From the NCBI RefSeq assembly GCF_004364335.1, contig NZ_SOCR01000007.1, forward strand, positions 372,001 through 436,000: DNA of 64,000 nucleotides, in the 5' to 3' direction. The notes beneath the pieces are model-generated. The model did not search any database and was not told where the DNA came from. It saw only the letters and a list, made by a program, of their open reading frames with translations. Below, in pieces: positions 44,843 through 53,853 of the stretch. Source of the DNA: Pseudomonas graminis. GTDB lineage: Bacteria; Pseudomonadota; Gammaproteobacteria; Pseudomonadales; Pseudomonadaceae. Each line of letters opens with the position of its first letter. The first letter of the stretch is position 1. A program made the position numbers and the translations under genes.

Positions 44843-46399
44843 TTACTTGGTGATCGTGCCGACGTTGAACACCTGTTCCAGCATCGGGTTGAACACGTAG
44901 CCCTTGACCTTCTCGCTCATCGGCAAGGTGTAGGCCTTCTGATAGAGGTAGGCGTAGACGCTGTCGTTGAGCACAATCTTCTGCGCCTGCTGATACAGCT
45001 CGGTGCGTTTGGTCATGTCGTTGGTGGTCGCCGATTCACGGATCAGTTTGTCCACCGCCGGGTTGTCATAGAACGAACGGTTGCCGGCCAGGCCTTTCAG
45101 CTTCGAGTCGAAGAAGAAGTTCATGAACATGTAGGGGTCGGCGAAGTCCGGGCTCCACGAGCCGATGGCGATGTCGAAGTCACCGGTGCCCAGGCGCTCA
45201 CGCATGCTCGCGTTGGCCAGCTTCTCCAATTTGAGGTTCACGCCCAAGGGTTGCAGACCGGCTTGCAGGGTCAGGCCGATGGGTTCCCAGTTCGGGTCTT
45301 TGTCGGAGTACATGAACGTCAGGTTGCTGACCTTCGGCGACACTTTCGCGAGATCGGCCTTGGCCTTTTCCATGTCCTGCTTGAACGCCGGCAGCTTCTC
45401 GTCATACGCCCACATGCCCTGGGGGATCGGGCCATTGAGCGGCTTGGCCTTGCCTTTCAGGATGCCGTTGATGATGCCGTCGTAGTCCAGGGATTCGACG
45501 ATGGCACGCCGCGCATCGGGGTTGTTCATCGGCGCTTTCTGGGTGTTGAGGTACAGCAGCGTCACCCGCAGCGACGGGTAGTCACCCACGACGATGCCGG
45601 ACTTCTTCGCCAGCGCTTCGAGCTGGTCTTCGGGCATGTCTTCGATGATGTCCAGGTCGCCGTGCTCCAATTGCAAACGGCGCACGGAGGCCTCGCTGAT
45701 GATCTTCACCACGACTTTTTTCAGGGTCGGTTTGGGGCCGGCGTAGTAGCTGTTCTGCTCCATGGTCAGGGCCTGGCCTTTCTGCCAGTTGACCAGCTTG
45801 AACGCACCCGAACCTGCGGTGTGGTTTGACAGGTACGCGTCGGCGCCTTCGGCTTTCTTCGCCACGTCCGGGTTGATGATCGCCGCGCCGTTGTGGGCCA
45901 GGGTTGAGAGGAACGGCGCGTACGGCGCTTTCAGGGTGAAGCGCACGGTCAGCGGATCAACCACCGACACCGCCATGTCATCGGGGAACGCACCGGAAGG
46001 CCCTTGCTTGAGCTTCATCACCCGGTCGAAGGAGAACTTCACCGCCTCGGCATTGACCTCGGCGCCGTCATCGAATTTGTTGCCGGGTTCGAGCTTAAAC
46101 TCCCAGGTCAGGTTGTCGGCCGAAGTGGTCCAGCCGCTGGCCAGCTCCCCCGCCACTTCGGTGCTGCCCTTGCCGTTTTCGACCTTGTAGGTGACCAGCC
46201 GCTGGTACGCCGGGTAGGTCACGGTCCAGTCGTTGTTGTCGATGGTCACGGCCGGGTCAAGGGTCTGCGGGTCGGACGGCTTGCCGATCATCAGGGTGTC
46301 CTGGGGCACGGCTGCGCTGGCTGATTGCCAGGCGCCAAGGCCCATGGCGGTGCAGAGAACTGCCATCGCCAGCGTGCGAGGGGTAACGATTGATTTCAT
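44843..46399 (-). CDS. Dipeptide ABC transporter substrate-binding protein (DdpA/DppA-like)
   Basis: A 518-residue family 5 periplasmic binding protein. Signal peptide: MKSIVTPRTLAMAVLCTAMG to about QSASA (residue 29). The mature part contains PQTLDPAVTIDNNDW, the family signature ELASGWTTSADNLTWEFKL near 84, and MNNPDARRAIVESLDYDGII near 290. It would capture small peptides in the periplasm. The linked DdpX suggests D-alanyl-D-alanine or related wall dipeptides. AAGGAACCGG precedes the ATG. Confidence 0.9.
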   Translation of the reverse strand: MKSIVTPRTLAMAVLCTAMGLGAWQSASAAVPQDTLMIGKPSDPQTLDPAVTIDNNDWTVTYPAYQRLVTYKVENGKGSTEVAGELASGWTTSADNLTWEFKLEPGNKFDDGAEVNAEAVKFSFDRVMKLKQGPSGAFPDDMAVSVVDPLTVRFTLKAPYAPFLSTLAHNGAAIINPDVAKKAEGADAYLSNHTAGSGAFKLVNWQKGQALTMEQNSYYAGPKPTLKKVVVKIISEASVRRLQLEHGDLDIIEDMPEDQLEALAKKSGIVVGDYPSLRVTLLYLNTQKAPMNNPDARRAIVESLDYDGIINGILKGKAKPLNGPIPQGMWAYDEKLPAFKQDMEKAKADLAKVSPKVSNLTFMYSDKDPNWEPIGLTLQAGLQPLGVNLKLEKLANASMRERLGTGDFDIAIGSWSPDFADPYMFMNFFFDSKLKGLAGNRSFYDNPAVDKLIRESATTNDMTKRTELYQQAQKIVLNDSVYAYLYQKAYTLPMSEKVKGYVFNPMLEQVFNVGTITK

Positions 46400-46584
46400 G
46401 CCGGTTCCTTGATCGTTCGATGTCTGAAAGTTCGTCAGGTTTGTTATTGAAGCTATACCGGGCAGTTAAAGCTCACAGGCGTCTGGCCTGCGAAATGGCG
46501 CGCCCTGCTCTCGCGAGGTCGGGTGACGCCAGATTCAGCCGGGATTCGTGGTCGTCCCGGTCGTGTGTTCGTGTGTCTTGTTTT

Positions 46585-46610
46585 GGGTTGCGCGCTGCGT
46601 GCTGCGTGCT
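46585..46610. repeat. Heptamer tandem repeat (GCTGCGT) at the 3' end of ddpX
   Basis: Three to four consecutive GCTGCGT heptamers lie a few bases past the ddpX stop codon. The unit length of 7 bp matches the GAAGCTT/GCAGCTT heptamers at 4633 and 35245. Confidence 0.7.
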
Positions 46611-46616
46611 GCGTGT

Positions 46617-47207
46617 TCAGTCAGCGGGCTGGATCGAGCCGTCGTCGAGCAGCGGGTAGTCCTCGGCGTCGGGCAATTCGTAGTGCCACCACTCGCTGTC
46701 GATGTACGTGAACCCTGCCGCCAGCATGATCCCCAGCAACAGCAGACGGTTGCGCTGGATGTCGGCGGACAGGTCGGGGAAGAACTGATGGGACTGCTCG
46801 CGCATGTCATCGAAGCCGGTGCCCATGTCCAGGGCGTTGCCGCTGGCATCGATCAGGGTCAGGTCCACGGCCACGCCCCGGGTGTGGTGCGAACCCAAAG
46901 CGGGGTCACGCACGTATTCCGGGTTGGGCAGCGCCTGCCAGAGCAGGTACTGCGCGTAACCCGGGCGATAGGCGTCGAAGATGCGCAACCGCAACCCGGC
47001 CTGACGCGCCAGGGTGCTGGCCTTGCGCAGACAGCGCTCGGCGTCGCGGTGCAGCAGGCAGCGCGGGTCCTGGTAAATCTGCTTGCCGGCGAGGTTGTCG
47101 ACGCCGGCGTAGATCAGGTCGACCTCGACCTGCAGCGCGTGGGCGTCGACTTCGACGAGGGGGCTATTCACGTAACGGCACTCCAGATCAGCGTGTTCAT
47201 TCATCAT
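46617..47207 (-). CDS. ddpX: D-alanyl-D-alanine dipeptidase DdpX (VanX family)
   Basis: A 196-residue zinc peptidase that cleaves D-Ala-D-Ala. The zinc/catalytic motif GSHHTRGVAVDLTL near residue 108 supplies His and Asp ligands, and SEWWHYEL near 176 supplies the general base Glu and last zinc His. No signal peptide is seen, so it acts in the cytoplasm after uptake by the adjacent transporter, allowing use of peptidoglycan D-alanine as nutrient. ATG 47207 (MMNEH) was chosen because codons further upstream lie inside REP sequence; ATG 47204 is equally good. A 217 bp gap separates it from the binding-protein gene. Confidence 0.92.
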   Translation of the reverse strand: MMNEHADLECRYVNSPLVEVDAHALQVEVDLIYAGVDNLAGKQIYQDPRCLLHRDAERCLRKASTLARQAGLRLRIFDAYRPGYAQYLLWQALPNPEYVRDPALGSHHTRGVAVDLTLIDASGNALDMGTGFDDMREQSHQFFPDLSADIQRNRLLLLGIMLAAGFTYIDSEWWHYELPDAEDYPLLDDGSIQPAD

Positions 47208-47221
47208 GTGTTGAGGGGGTG

Positions 47222-47310
47222 GAGCTTCCCGGCTGAAGCCGGCCCTACTAAAAGCGCGAGTCATTCAGCAGGCCCCGCTTACTCCCGTAGGACCGGCTTT
47301 AGCCGGGAAG
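47222..47310. repeat. REPIN between the RpiR regulator and ddpX
   Basis: REPs of the CTTCCCGGCTGAAGCCGG type at about 47225-47249 and inverted at 47287-47311 (GTAGGACCGGCTTTAGCCGG). A further scrap GTAAAGCCGGTTTCAACCGG follows at about 47322-47341. Confidence 0.85.
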
Positions 47311-47351
47311 CTGTTGCTTATGTAAAGCCGGTTTCAACCGGACAATCCGGT

Positions 47352-48203
47352 TTATTCAAACTGGCCGAACAGTTGTTGCAGCTCACGGTTCTTTGCCAGC
47401 CTCTGGTCGAGGCGGTCGCCGTATTTATCGGCCACCGCCGACACCATCAAATTGAACAGGCAGGTCAGCGGCGCCAGGGAATCCCAGAACTGGCCGACAT
47501 CGGAATTGAGCTGCAGCAGATCGCTCGGGTAATCCCGGGCCCACGGGCAGTGAAAGTCAGTGATGAAGGCCAGGCCGACGTTCTGCTGATGGGCGACTTC
47601 GCAGAAGGTCCGGGTGACGGCGGAATAGGTGCGAAAGTCCGCAATCACGGCGTAGGGATTTTCGAATTGCGAGTTGAGTGATTCGGCGTAGGTGCCGGAC
47701 AAGCCGTCGACGTAATAGACCTTGGGCCGGATGTACTCCAGGTGGCTGAAAAACGCGTTGAGGATGCCCCGGGTGGTCTGGATGCCAACGATGAACACGG
47801 CGTCTGCGCTGTGCAGCCGCTCGACGATGCGGGCGAAGGTTTCGCTGCGTGCCAGGGCATAGACCCGCTGAATGGCTTCCACCTCGCGGTTCATCGAACG
47901 TTCCAGCGCATCGCCCTGGGTGTTCTCTTCGCGAAAAGCGCCGAGCCGATCAGTGATCACCCACGGGCTGGCGCTGTCACCGCGCAGGCTCTGTTTGACG
48001 TCGTCGATGTTGCGATAGCCCAGCGACCGCAGGAACCGCCCGACCGAGATGCCGGTGGTGCCGGTCTGCTGAGCGATGCTGTCGGCGGTCTCGAACGGCA
48101 GCTTCTGCGGATTGGCCAGCAGGTAGCCAGCGATGCGCTTGCCGGTCGGCGTCAGGTCGCTGAACCGCTGTTCAAGAGCATCGAGGAAAGGGCTTTTTTC
48201 CAT
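47352..48203 (-). CDS. MurR/RpiR-family transcriptional regulator
   Basis: A 283-residue regulator with an N-terminal RpiR helix-turn-helix (PTGKRIAGYLLANPQKLPFE, then TGISVGRFLRSLGYRNIDDV near residue 50) and a C-terminal SIS sugar-phosphate-binding-like domain (ADAVFIVGIQTTRG near 138, AVIADFRTYSAVTR). It leads the D-Ala-D-Ala locus on the same strand and probably controls it. ATG 48203 (MEKSPFL) was preferred over the upstream 48245 start on family length. An inverted repeat lies about 60 bp upstream. The effector may be a wall-derived sugar phosphate or peptide, but this is inference. Confidence 0.87.
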   Translation of the reverse strand: MEKSPFLDALEQRFSDLTPTGKRIAGYLLANPQKLPFETADSIAQQTGTTGISVGRFLRSLGYRNIDDVKQSLRGDSASPWVITDRLGAFREENTQGDALERSMNREVEAIQRVYALARSETFARIVERLHSADAVFIVGIQTTRGILNAFFSHLEYIRPKVYYVDGLSGTYAESLNSQFENPYAVIADFRTYSAVTRTFCEVAHQQNVGLAFITDFHCPWARDYPSDLLQLNSDVGQFWDSLAPLTCLFNLMVSAVADKYGDRLDQRLAKNRELQQLFGQFE

Positions 48204-48263
48204 GGGATTTCCGCAGGTAGAACCGGGTTGTAAAGATCGCGACAATGTTACTCGGCGGTCATT

Positions 48264-48290
48264 TTGCTACAAGATGTTAGCAACATAACA
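48264..48290 (-). promoter_or_regulatory. Overlapping inverted repeats upstream of the RpiR-type regulator
   Basis: TTGCTA (48264-48269) and TAGCAA (48278-48283) form a perfect inverted repeat with an 8-bp gap; TGTTA (48275-48279) and TAACA (48286-48290) form another with a 6-bp gap. They are 61-87 bp behind the regulator start in AT-rich sequence, as expected for an autoregulatory operator. Confidence 0.45.
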
Positions 48291-48405
48291 TCGCATTTCG
48301 CGCGCTTACAATGCTTTTTTAAAGAGATTTTAGAGGGGGGATTTTGGTGATTCAGGGTGGTGCGAGGGTGAGAAGAAATGCGCGATTGCGGGGCAAAAAA
48401 TAATC

Positions 48406-48500
48406 AGTAGGACCGGCTTTAGCCGGGAAGAGGCCTGTGTGAACACCCTCGCTCTTGCGGCGTATCCACTGACGCTTTCCCGGCTGAAGCCGGTCCTACA
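48406..48500. repeat. REPIN between poxB and the RpiR regulator
   Basis: GTAGGACCGGCTTTAGCCGG at about 48409 and its inverted partner CTTTCCCGGCTGAAGCCGGT near 48476, with about 45 bp between. The rest of the 356 bp gap (48204-48559) holds only the regulator's upstream region. Confidence 0.85.
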
Positions 48501-48559
48501 ATGAGTGCGCAATCCTGCAAAGGGTCGCGGTGTATCCGCGGACCCATTGCCTAACCAAA

Positions 48560-50281
48560 TCAGCGCAGGTTGGTCTTCGCCAATTCCAGCACCATGTCTG
48601 CTTTGCCGTTCATCACGGCTTTGAGCATGAACAAGCTGAAGCCTTTCGCCTGGGCGAGCTTGATCTTTGGCGGCATGCCCAGTTCCTGTTTCGCGGTCAC
48701 CACATCCACCACCACCGGCCCTGGATGCTCGAAGGCTTTCTTCAGGGCATTGGGCAGGTCAGCCGAGTCTTCCACGCGAATCCCCAGAATCCCTGCACCG
48801 ATGGCGATGTTGGCAAAATTTGTGCTGTTGAAATCGGTGTCATGGGGCACATACCCGCCCGCCTGCATCTCCATCGCGACAAAACCCAGCGAGCTGTTGT
48901 TGAACACCACCAGCTTGACTGGCAGGTTCAGCTGGCGGATCGACAGCAAGTCGCCCATCAGCATGGACAAGCCGCCATCGCCGCAGAGCGCGACCACTTG
49001 CCGTTGCGGAAATGCCGCTTTCGCACCCAGCGCCTGAGGCATCGCATTGGCCATGGAGCCGTGGTTGAAGGAGCCGAGCAGCGAGCGCTTGCCGTTCATG
49101 GTCAGGTATCGCGCAGCCCACAGCGTCGGCGTGCCGACATCCACGGTGAAAATCGCGTCCGGGTCGGCGTAGGCGTCAACCAGTCGCGTGAGGTATTGCG
49201 GGTGAATCGGCTCACCGTGGCCCGACGGCGTGGCCAGTTCGTCGAGTTCTTCGCGGGACTTGGCGTAGTGATCCAGCGCCTTGTCGAGGAATTTGCGGTC
49301 GGTGTGAGGCTTGAGGCGCGGCAATACGGCGTCGAGGGTTTCAGCGATGCCGCCCGCCAGACCGAGAGCAACCGGCACGCGACGGCCGATGGCGGTCGGG
49401 TCGATATCGATCTGGATGACCTTGGCTTTTTCCGGGTAGAAATTGCGGTACGGGAAGCTGCTGCCGAGGATCACCAGGGTGTCGCAGGCCATCATCGCGT
49501 GGTAGCCGGAGCTGAAGCCGATGAGGCCGGTCATGCCCACGTCGAAGGGGTTGGCGTATTCGATGTACTGCTTGCCGCGCAAGGCGTGAACCACCGGCGC
49601 AGACAACTTCTCGGCCAGCGCAACCACCTGATCGTGGGCCTCGGCACAGCCGGCGCCGGCGAGGATGGTCACCGCTTTCGATGTGTCCAGCAGGTCGACC
49701 AGGCGTTGCAGGTCGGCCTCTGCCGGGATGACCCGCGCAGGAGCGTGATCGACCCACTCGGGTTTGATGTCCGGTGCCGCGCTCAGGGCGACGTCGCCGG
49801 AAATCACGATCACCGCCACGCCGCGCTGGCTGATGGCCGCGCGCATGGCCCGCTCCAGCACCCGGGGGAATTGCTCCGGGGTGCTGACGGTTTCGACGAA
49901 GTGGCTGCATTCCTTGAACAGATCGGTGGGGTGGGTTTCCTGAAAGTAGTTCAGGCCGATCTCGGAGGACGGAATCTGCGCGGCGATGGCGAGGACCGGC
50001 ACCCCGCTGCGGTGGCAGTCATACAGGCCGTTGATCAAGTGCAGGTTGCCCGGACCGCAACTGCCCGCGCAGACCGCCAGCTTGCCGGTGGACGCTGCCT
50101 CCGCCCCTGCCGCGAACGCCGCGACTTCTTCGTGACGGGTGTGCATCCACTTGATCTTGCCCAAACGCTGGAGGCTGTCGGTCAGACCGTTCAGGCTGTC
50201 GCCGCTGACGCCCCAGATCTTCGAGACGCCGGCTGCGGCGAGGGTTTGGGCGAGGTAGTCGGCGATGGTTCTGCTGGACAT
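48560..50281 (-). CDS. poxB: Pyruvate dehydrogenase (quinone), PoxB family
   Basis: A 573-residue thiamine diphosphate and FAD enzyme that oxidatively decarboxylates pyruvate to acetate and CO2, passing electrons to ubiquinone. The catalytic Glu lies in [16 protein letters not shown] near residue 49, the ThDP-binding motif [11 protein letters not shown] near 437 ends with the [12 protein letters not shown] stretch, and the central FAD domain shows [11 protein letters not shown]. Length matches E. coli PoxB (572). ATG 50281 follows AAGGAACTTG; the open frame further upstream is not conserved. It is monocistronic between REPINs. Confidence 0.88.
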   Translation of the reverse strand: MSSRTIADYLAQTLAAAGVSKIWGVSGDSLNGLTDSLQRLGKIKWMHTRHEEVAAFAAGAEAASTGKLAVCAGSCGPGNLHLINGLYDCHRSGVPVLAIAAQIPSSEIGLNYFQETHPTDLFKECSHFVETVSTPEQFPRVLERAMRAAISQRGVAVIVISGDVALSAAPDIKPEWVDHAPARVIPAEADLQRLVDLLDTSKAVTILAGAGCAEAHDQVVALAEKLSAPVVHALRGKQYIEYANPFDVGMTGLIGFSSGYHAMMACDTLVILGSSFPYRNFYPEKAKVIQIDIDPTAIGRRVPVALGLAGGIAETLDAVLPRLKPHTDRKFLDKALDHYAKSREELDELATPSGHGEPIHPQYLTRLVDAYADPDAIFTVDVGTPTLWAARYLTMNGKRSLLGSFNHGSMANAMPQALGAKAAFPQRQVVALCGDGGLSMLMGDLLSIRQLNLPVKLVVFNNSSLGFVAMEMQAGGYVPHDTDFNSTNFANIAIGAGILGIRVEDSADLPNALKKAFEHPGPVVVDVVTAKQELGMPPKIKLAQAKGFSLFMLKAVMNGKADMVLELAKTNLR

Positions 50282-50416
50282 GGGGCAAGTTCCTTGTCGA
50301 GTCGAATGAGCGCGGGAGGCCGGAACAGACATCACGCGTGGTCTCAAATCGACCTGTCACGCCGGGCACAGTTCAGTGCGTGTGGGTGGGCGCCATTTTT
50401 GAGAGGGCCGGAGACC

Positions 50417-50503
50417 GTAGGAGCCGGCTTGCTGGCGAATGCGTGGTGTCAGTCACCGGTTGCGTATCGGAGAGATCGGGTTCGCCAGCAAGCCGGCTCC
50501 TAC
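50417..50503. repeat. REPIN (GTAGGAGCCGGCTTGCTGGC type) between PBP2 and poxB
   Basis: GTAGGAGCCGGCTTGCTGGC plus GAA at 50417-50439 and its exact inverted partner at 50481-50503, with a 41-bp spacer. The remaining sequence of the 361 bp gap (50282-50642) holds no gene that I can support. Confidence 0.9.
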
Positions 50504-50642
50504 AGGGCAATGCGTCATGCGTCAGGCCCGCATCGCCCGCGAAGGGAATCCGTCGTGCGCCGGGCCCGCATCCGCCGCTAAGGGGACTGCGCCAGGTGCG
50601 AGTCCAAGGCCGCCCGGGGAGCGAGCATTGGGCCTCCCACCC

Positions 50643-52577
50643 TCACACCGGCGGTTGGCCCACTGCCTTGTTCGGCGCGGCGATCTGCACTTTCGGATTG
50701 ACCGGCGTGGCGCTGGGCGTGGCGTATTGCTGTTTCAGGTGGCCGTCCGGATCCAGCAGCCAGGCATCCAGAATTTCCCGCACCACGGGACCGGCCACGC
50801 GCCCGCCCGCTTCGCCGTTCTCGATCATCACTGCCACGACAATCTTCGGATTGGCGGCCGGCGCGAAACCGACGAACAAGGCGTTGTCGCGGTGGCGTTC
50901 AAGGGTTTTGTCACGGTTGTAGCGTTCGCCCTGCTTGATTGCCACCACCTGCGCAGTGCCGCTCTTGCCGGCAATGCGGTATTGCGCACCTTGCGCGGCC
51001 GCACGGGCGATGCCGCGCGGGTCGTGCATCACCGCCTGCATGCCGTTGTTGACCTGGTCCCATTCGTGGGAATCACGCAGCACGATGTTGGGCATCGGGT
51101 GCTCGTCCACCGGCGCCGAACCGCCGATTTCCTTGGCCAGGTGCGGACGGTGCCACACGCCTTTGCTGGCGATCAGTGTTGTCGCCTGGGCCAGTTGCAG
51201 CGGCGTCACCTGCATGTAGCCCTGGCCAATGCCAAGGATCACTGTTTCGCCGGGGAACCACGCCTGACGCCGAGTGATGCGCTTCCATTCCTTGGACGGC
51301 ATGAGGCCCGCCGATTCTTCGAACATGTCCAGGGAGACCTTCTGGCCAATGCCGAACATGGTCAGGTAGTCGTGCAGGCGGTCGATGCCCAGCTTGTGCG
51401 CCAGGTCATAAAAATAGGTGTCGTTGGAGCGCATGATCGCCGCGTTCAGGTCCACCCAGCCATCGCCGCTGTGGTTCCAGTTGCGGTATTTGTGGTCGAA
51501 GTCCGGCAGCTGGAAATAACCCGGGTCGAACACCCGCGTCGACGGCGTAATCACGCCGCTGTCCAGACCGGCAATGGCCACTTCGGGCTTGATCGTCGAA
51601 CCCGGGGCGTACAGCCCGCGCAGCACGCGGTTGAACAGCGGCCGGTCGACCGAATCACGCAGCGCCGAATACTCCTTGAAGCTGATGCCGGTAACGAACA
51701 GGTTCGGGTCGAAACTCGGCTTGCTGACCATCGCCAGCACTTCGCCGGTGGCCGGGTCGATCGCCACCACCGAGCCGCGACGATCGCCCAGCGCGTGTTC
51801 CGCCGCCTCTTGCAGCTTGATGTCCAGGCTCAGGGTGATGTTTTTTCCAGCCACCGGGTCGGTGTGCTTGAGCACCCGCAGCACACGGCCCTGGGCGTTG
51901 GTTTCCACTTCTTCATAACCGACGTGGCCGTGCAGCTCGCTCTCGTAGAAGCGCTCGACGCCGGTCTTGCCGATGGACTGGGTGCCACGGTATTCCACCT
52001 GATCGAGCTGGGTCGCTTCCTTCTCGTTGATCCGCCCGACGTAACCGATGGAGTGGGCGAAATGCTCCGCCAGCGGGTAGTGGCGAACGAACTGCGCCTC
52101 GACGTCCAGTCCCGGCAGGCGGAACTGATTGACCGCCAGCAGGGCGATCTGCTCTTCGGTGAGTTCATATAACAGCGTCACCGGCACGAAGCGGTGGGGC
52201 GAGTTTTTCATCGCCTTGTCGAAGATGATGCGGTCTTCGTCCGGCAGGTTGAGGATCTGCATCAATTCGTCGATCACCGCCTTCCAGTCCCCGGCACGCT
52301 CGCGGGTCATGGTCAGGTTGAAGCTGGGACGGTTGTCGGCAAGGATCACGCCGTTACGGTCGAAGATCAGCCCGCGCTCCGGGGGAATCGGCAGCACGTG
52401 CACGCGGTTGTTTTCGGAGATGGTCGAGTGGTAGGCGAATTCGGTGACTTGCAGGAAATACATGCGGCACACCAGCGCGACGCTGAGCATGGCCACGAAA
52501 ACGGCGCAGGCGATCAAGCGTTTGTTGACCAGCCGGGTTTCCTTCTCGTGGTCTTTTAAAGGTATTGGATCGGGCAT
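50643..52577 (-). CDS. mrdA: Penicillin-binding protein 2 (peptidoglycan transpeptidase), second-copy type
   Basis: A 644-residue class B PBP. One N-terminal membrane anchor lies near residues 18-40 (RLIACAVFVAMLSVALVC), then the pedestal domain with RGLIFDRNGVILADNRPSF near 68, and the transpeptidase domain with active Ser in GSTIKP near 329, SxN in SND near 390 and KSGTAQ near 547. It crosslinks side-wall peptidoglycan with RodA. Neither rodA nor mreBCD is nearby, so this is probably the additional PBP2 (mrdA-II type) found in some Pseudomonas beside the rodA-linked one. The 523 bp upstream are unassigned. Confidence 0.87.
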   Translation of the reverse strand: MPDPIPLKDHEKETRLVNKRLIACAVFVAMLSVALVCRMYFLQVTEFAYHSTISENNRVHVLPIPPERGLIFDRNGVILADNRPSFNLTMTRERAGDWKAVIDELMQILNLPDEDRIIFDKAMKNSPHRFVPVTLLYELTEEQIALLAVNQFRLPGLDVEAQFVRHYPLAEHFAHSIGYVGRINEKEATQLDQVEYRGTQSIGKTGVERFYESELHGHVGYEEVETNAQGRVLRVLKHTDPVAGKNITLSLDIKLQEAAEHALGDRRGSVVAIDPATGEVLAMVSKPSFDPNLFVTGISFKEYSALRDSVDRPLFNRVLRGLYAPGSTIKPEVAIAGLDSGVITPSTRVFDPGYFQLPDFDHKYRNWNHSGDGWVDLNAAIMRSNDTYFYDLAHKLGIDRLHDYLTMFGIGQKVSLDMFEESAGLMPSKEWKRITRRQAWFPGETVILGIGQGYMQVTPLQLAQATTLIASKGVWHRPHLAKEIGGSAPVDEHPMPNIVLRDSHEWDQVNNGMQAVMHDPRGIARAAAQGAQYRIAGKSGTAQVVAIKQGERYNRDKTLERHRDNALFVGFAPAANPKIVVAVMIENGEAGGRVAGPVVREILDAWLLDPDGHLKQQYATPSATPVNPKVQIAAPNKAVGQPPV

Positions 52578-53100
52578 TTCTGCAGCTACTCGGTGAACAG
52601 ATAGACGGTACAGTCAGCACCCCGGCTTAACAGACGGGACGCAAATGGCGTGCACGATACCAAGAAGTGGTCGTGGCGACGGGCTCGGCTTTATGAAGAT
52701 TCTGTCAGGTTCACGCCCCCCTGCTCGCCCCGTCGCGCAGCCCGCCTGGCTGTTGCAGGACGAAGATGCGCCTCGTTGTTCGCTCAATTGTTGCTGGAAT
52801 GGACCGCGACTGTTACGCAATCGGTAAGAGTCATTTAACGAATTCACCCGCCGCAACACGTCGTAACACATTTATCATGTCAGTTGGCGTGAGAAAACAG
52901 GGATCAGTTACGGCAACTCCCCGCTTAGCGTGCGCTATTCGCCCGCTGAGCTGCCAGAGACCCAATGTCACACCCCGCCAAGAGCCACTTGCCGTGCACA
53001 TCGTATGCGCGGCAATACCCGTGATAAAGAACGCAGAGCACAGCCCCGGCACGGACCATTCCCAATGGCCTGTGGGGGCGTGGTTTTGCAGGAGCCCTGA
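52578..53100. other. Divergent intergenic region, no gene seen
   Basis: Between divergent mrdA and the gluconate dehydrogenase genes. Short open frames here show no family resemblance. It should carry promoters for both operons; I see AT-richer text around 52830-52890 but no operator I can name. Confidence 0.5.
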
Positions 53101-53847
53101 ATGACAGACAAACCCAAAGGCCTCACCCGCCGCCAGTTGCTGAAAGGTTCAGCCACGACGCTGGCCGTGGGCGCCGCCGCTACGGCCCAGGCCGCCACCG
53201 TCGTCGGCGTTCCGCAGTGGGTGCCCTTCGACCACAACGGTCCGATGCACTACGACACCCCCGGCTGGCAATTCTTCACCGACGCCGAGGCCACTGCGGT
53301 GGAAGCCATCGTCGCCCGGTTGATCCCCGCCGATGACCTCAGCGTCAGCGGCAAGGACGCTGGTTGTGCGGTGTTTATCGACCGTCAGCTGGCCGGCGAG
53401 TACGGCACGTTCAGCCGTTTGTATATGCAGGGCCCCTTCGTTCAGGGCACGCCGATGCAGGGTGACCAGTCGGAACTGGTGCCGCGCCAGCGCTACCGTC
53501 TCGGCCTCGCAGGCCTTGAAGGCTATTGCCAGAAGCAGTTCCAGAAAAGCTTCAGCGCCCTGACCGCAGAACAACAGGACAAGGTCCTGACCGGTCTGGA
53601 CAAAGGCGAAATCGCGCTGGACGGCATTGACTCAAAGCTGTTCTTCCAGCAAGTGCTCGGCAACACCATGGAAGGCTTCTTCGCCGACCCGGTGTACGGC
53701 GGCAACCGCGACATGGTGTCGTGGAAAATGATCGGCTTCCCCGGTGCCCGCTACGACTACCGCGAGTACATCGGTCTGCACAACCAGAAGCTCAATCTGG
53801 TGCCGCTCTCCATCATCGGCAGCTCCGCCTGGACCAAGAAGGGTTAA
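53101..53847 (+). CDS. Gluconate 2-dehydrogenase subunit 3 family protein (Tat-exported small subunit)
   Basis: A 248-residue protein with a twin-arginine signal (LTRRQLLKGSATTLAVGAAA) at residues 8-27. The rest matches the gluconate 2-dehydrogenase gamma-chain family: FFTDAEATAVEAIVARLIPA near 57, then GCAVFIDRQLAGEYG and RDMVSWKMIGFPGARYDYRE near 200. The small subunit carries the flavoprotein through the Tat pathway as a folded pair. It starts the three-gene operon, 6 bp before the flavoprotein gene. The substrate class (gluconate, 2-ketogluconate or sorbitol) is inferred from the family and the linked lactonase. Confidence 0.9.
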   Translation: MTDKPKGLTRRQLLKGSATTLAVGAAATAQAATVVGVPQWVPFDHNGPMHYDTPGWQFFTDAEATAVEAIVARLIPADDLSVSGKDAGCAVFIDRQLAGEYGTFSRLYMQGPFVQGTPMQGDQSELVPRQRYRLGLAGLEGYCQKQFQKSFSALTAEQQDKVLTGLDKGEIALDGIDSKLFFQQVLGNTMEGFFADPVYGGNRDMVSWKMIGFPGARYDYREYIGLHNQKLNLVPLSIIGSSAWTKKG

Positions 53848-53853
53848 TTCGAC

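Noticed and set aside
48530..50581. A 683-codon plus-strand open frame opposite poxB and across the REPIN
   Set aside because: It is antisense to a well-recognised enzyme, its translation is low-complexity His/Gln/Arg-rich text typical of reverse frames in high-GC DNA, and it reads through repeat sequence.
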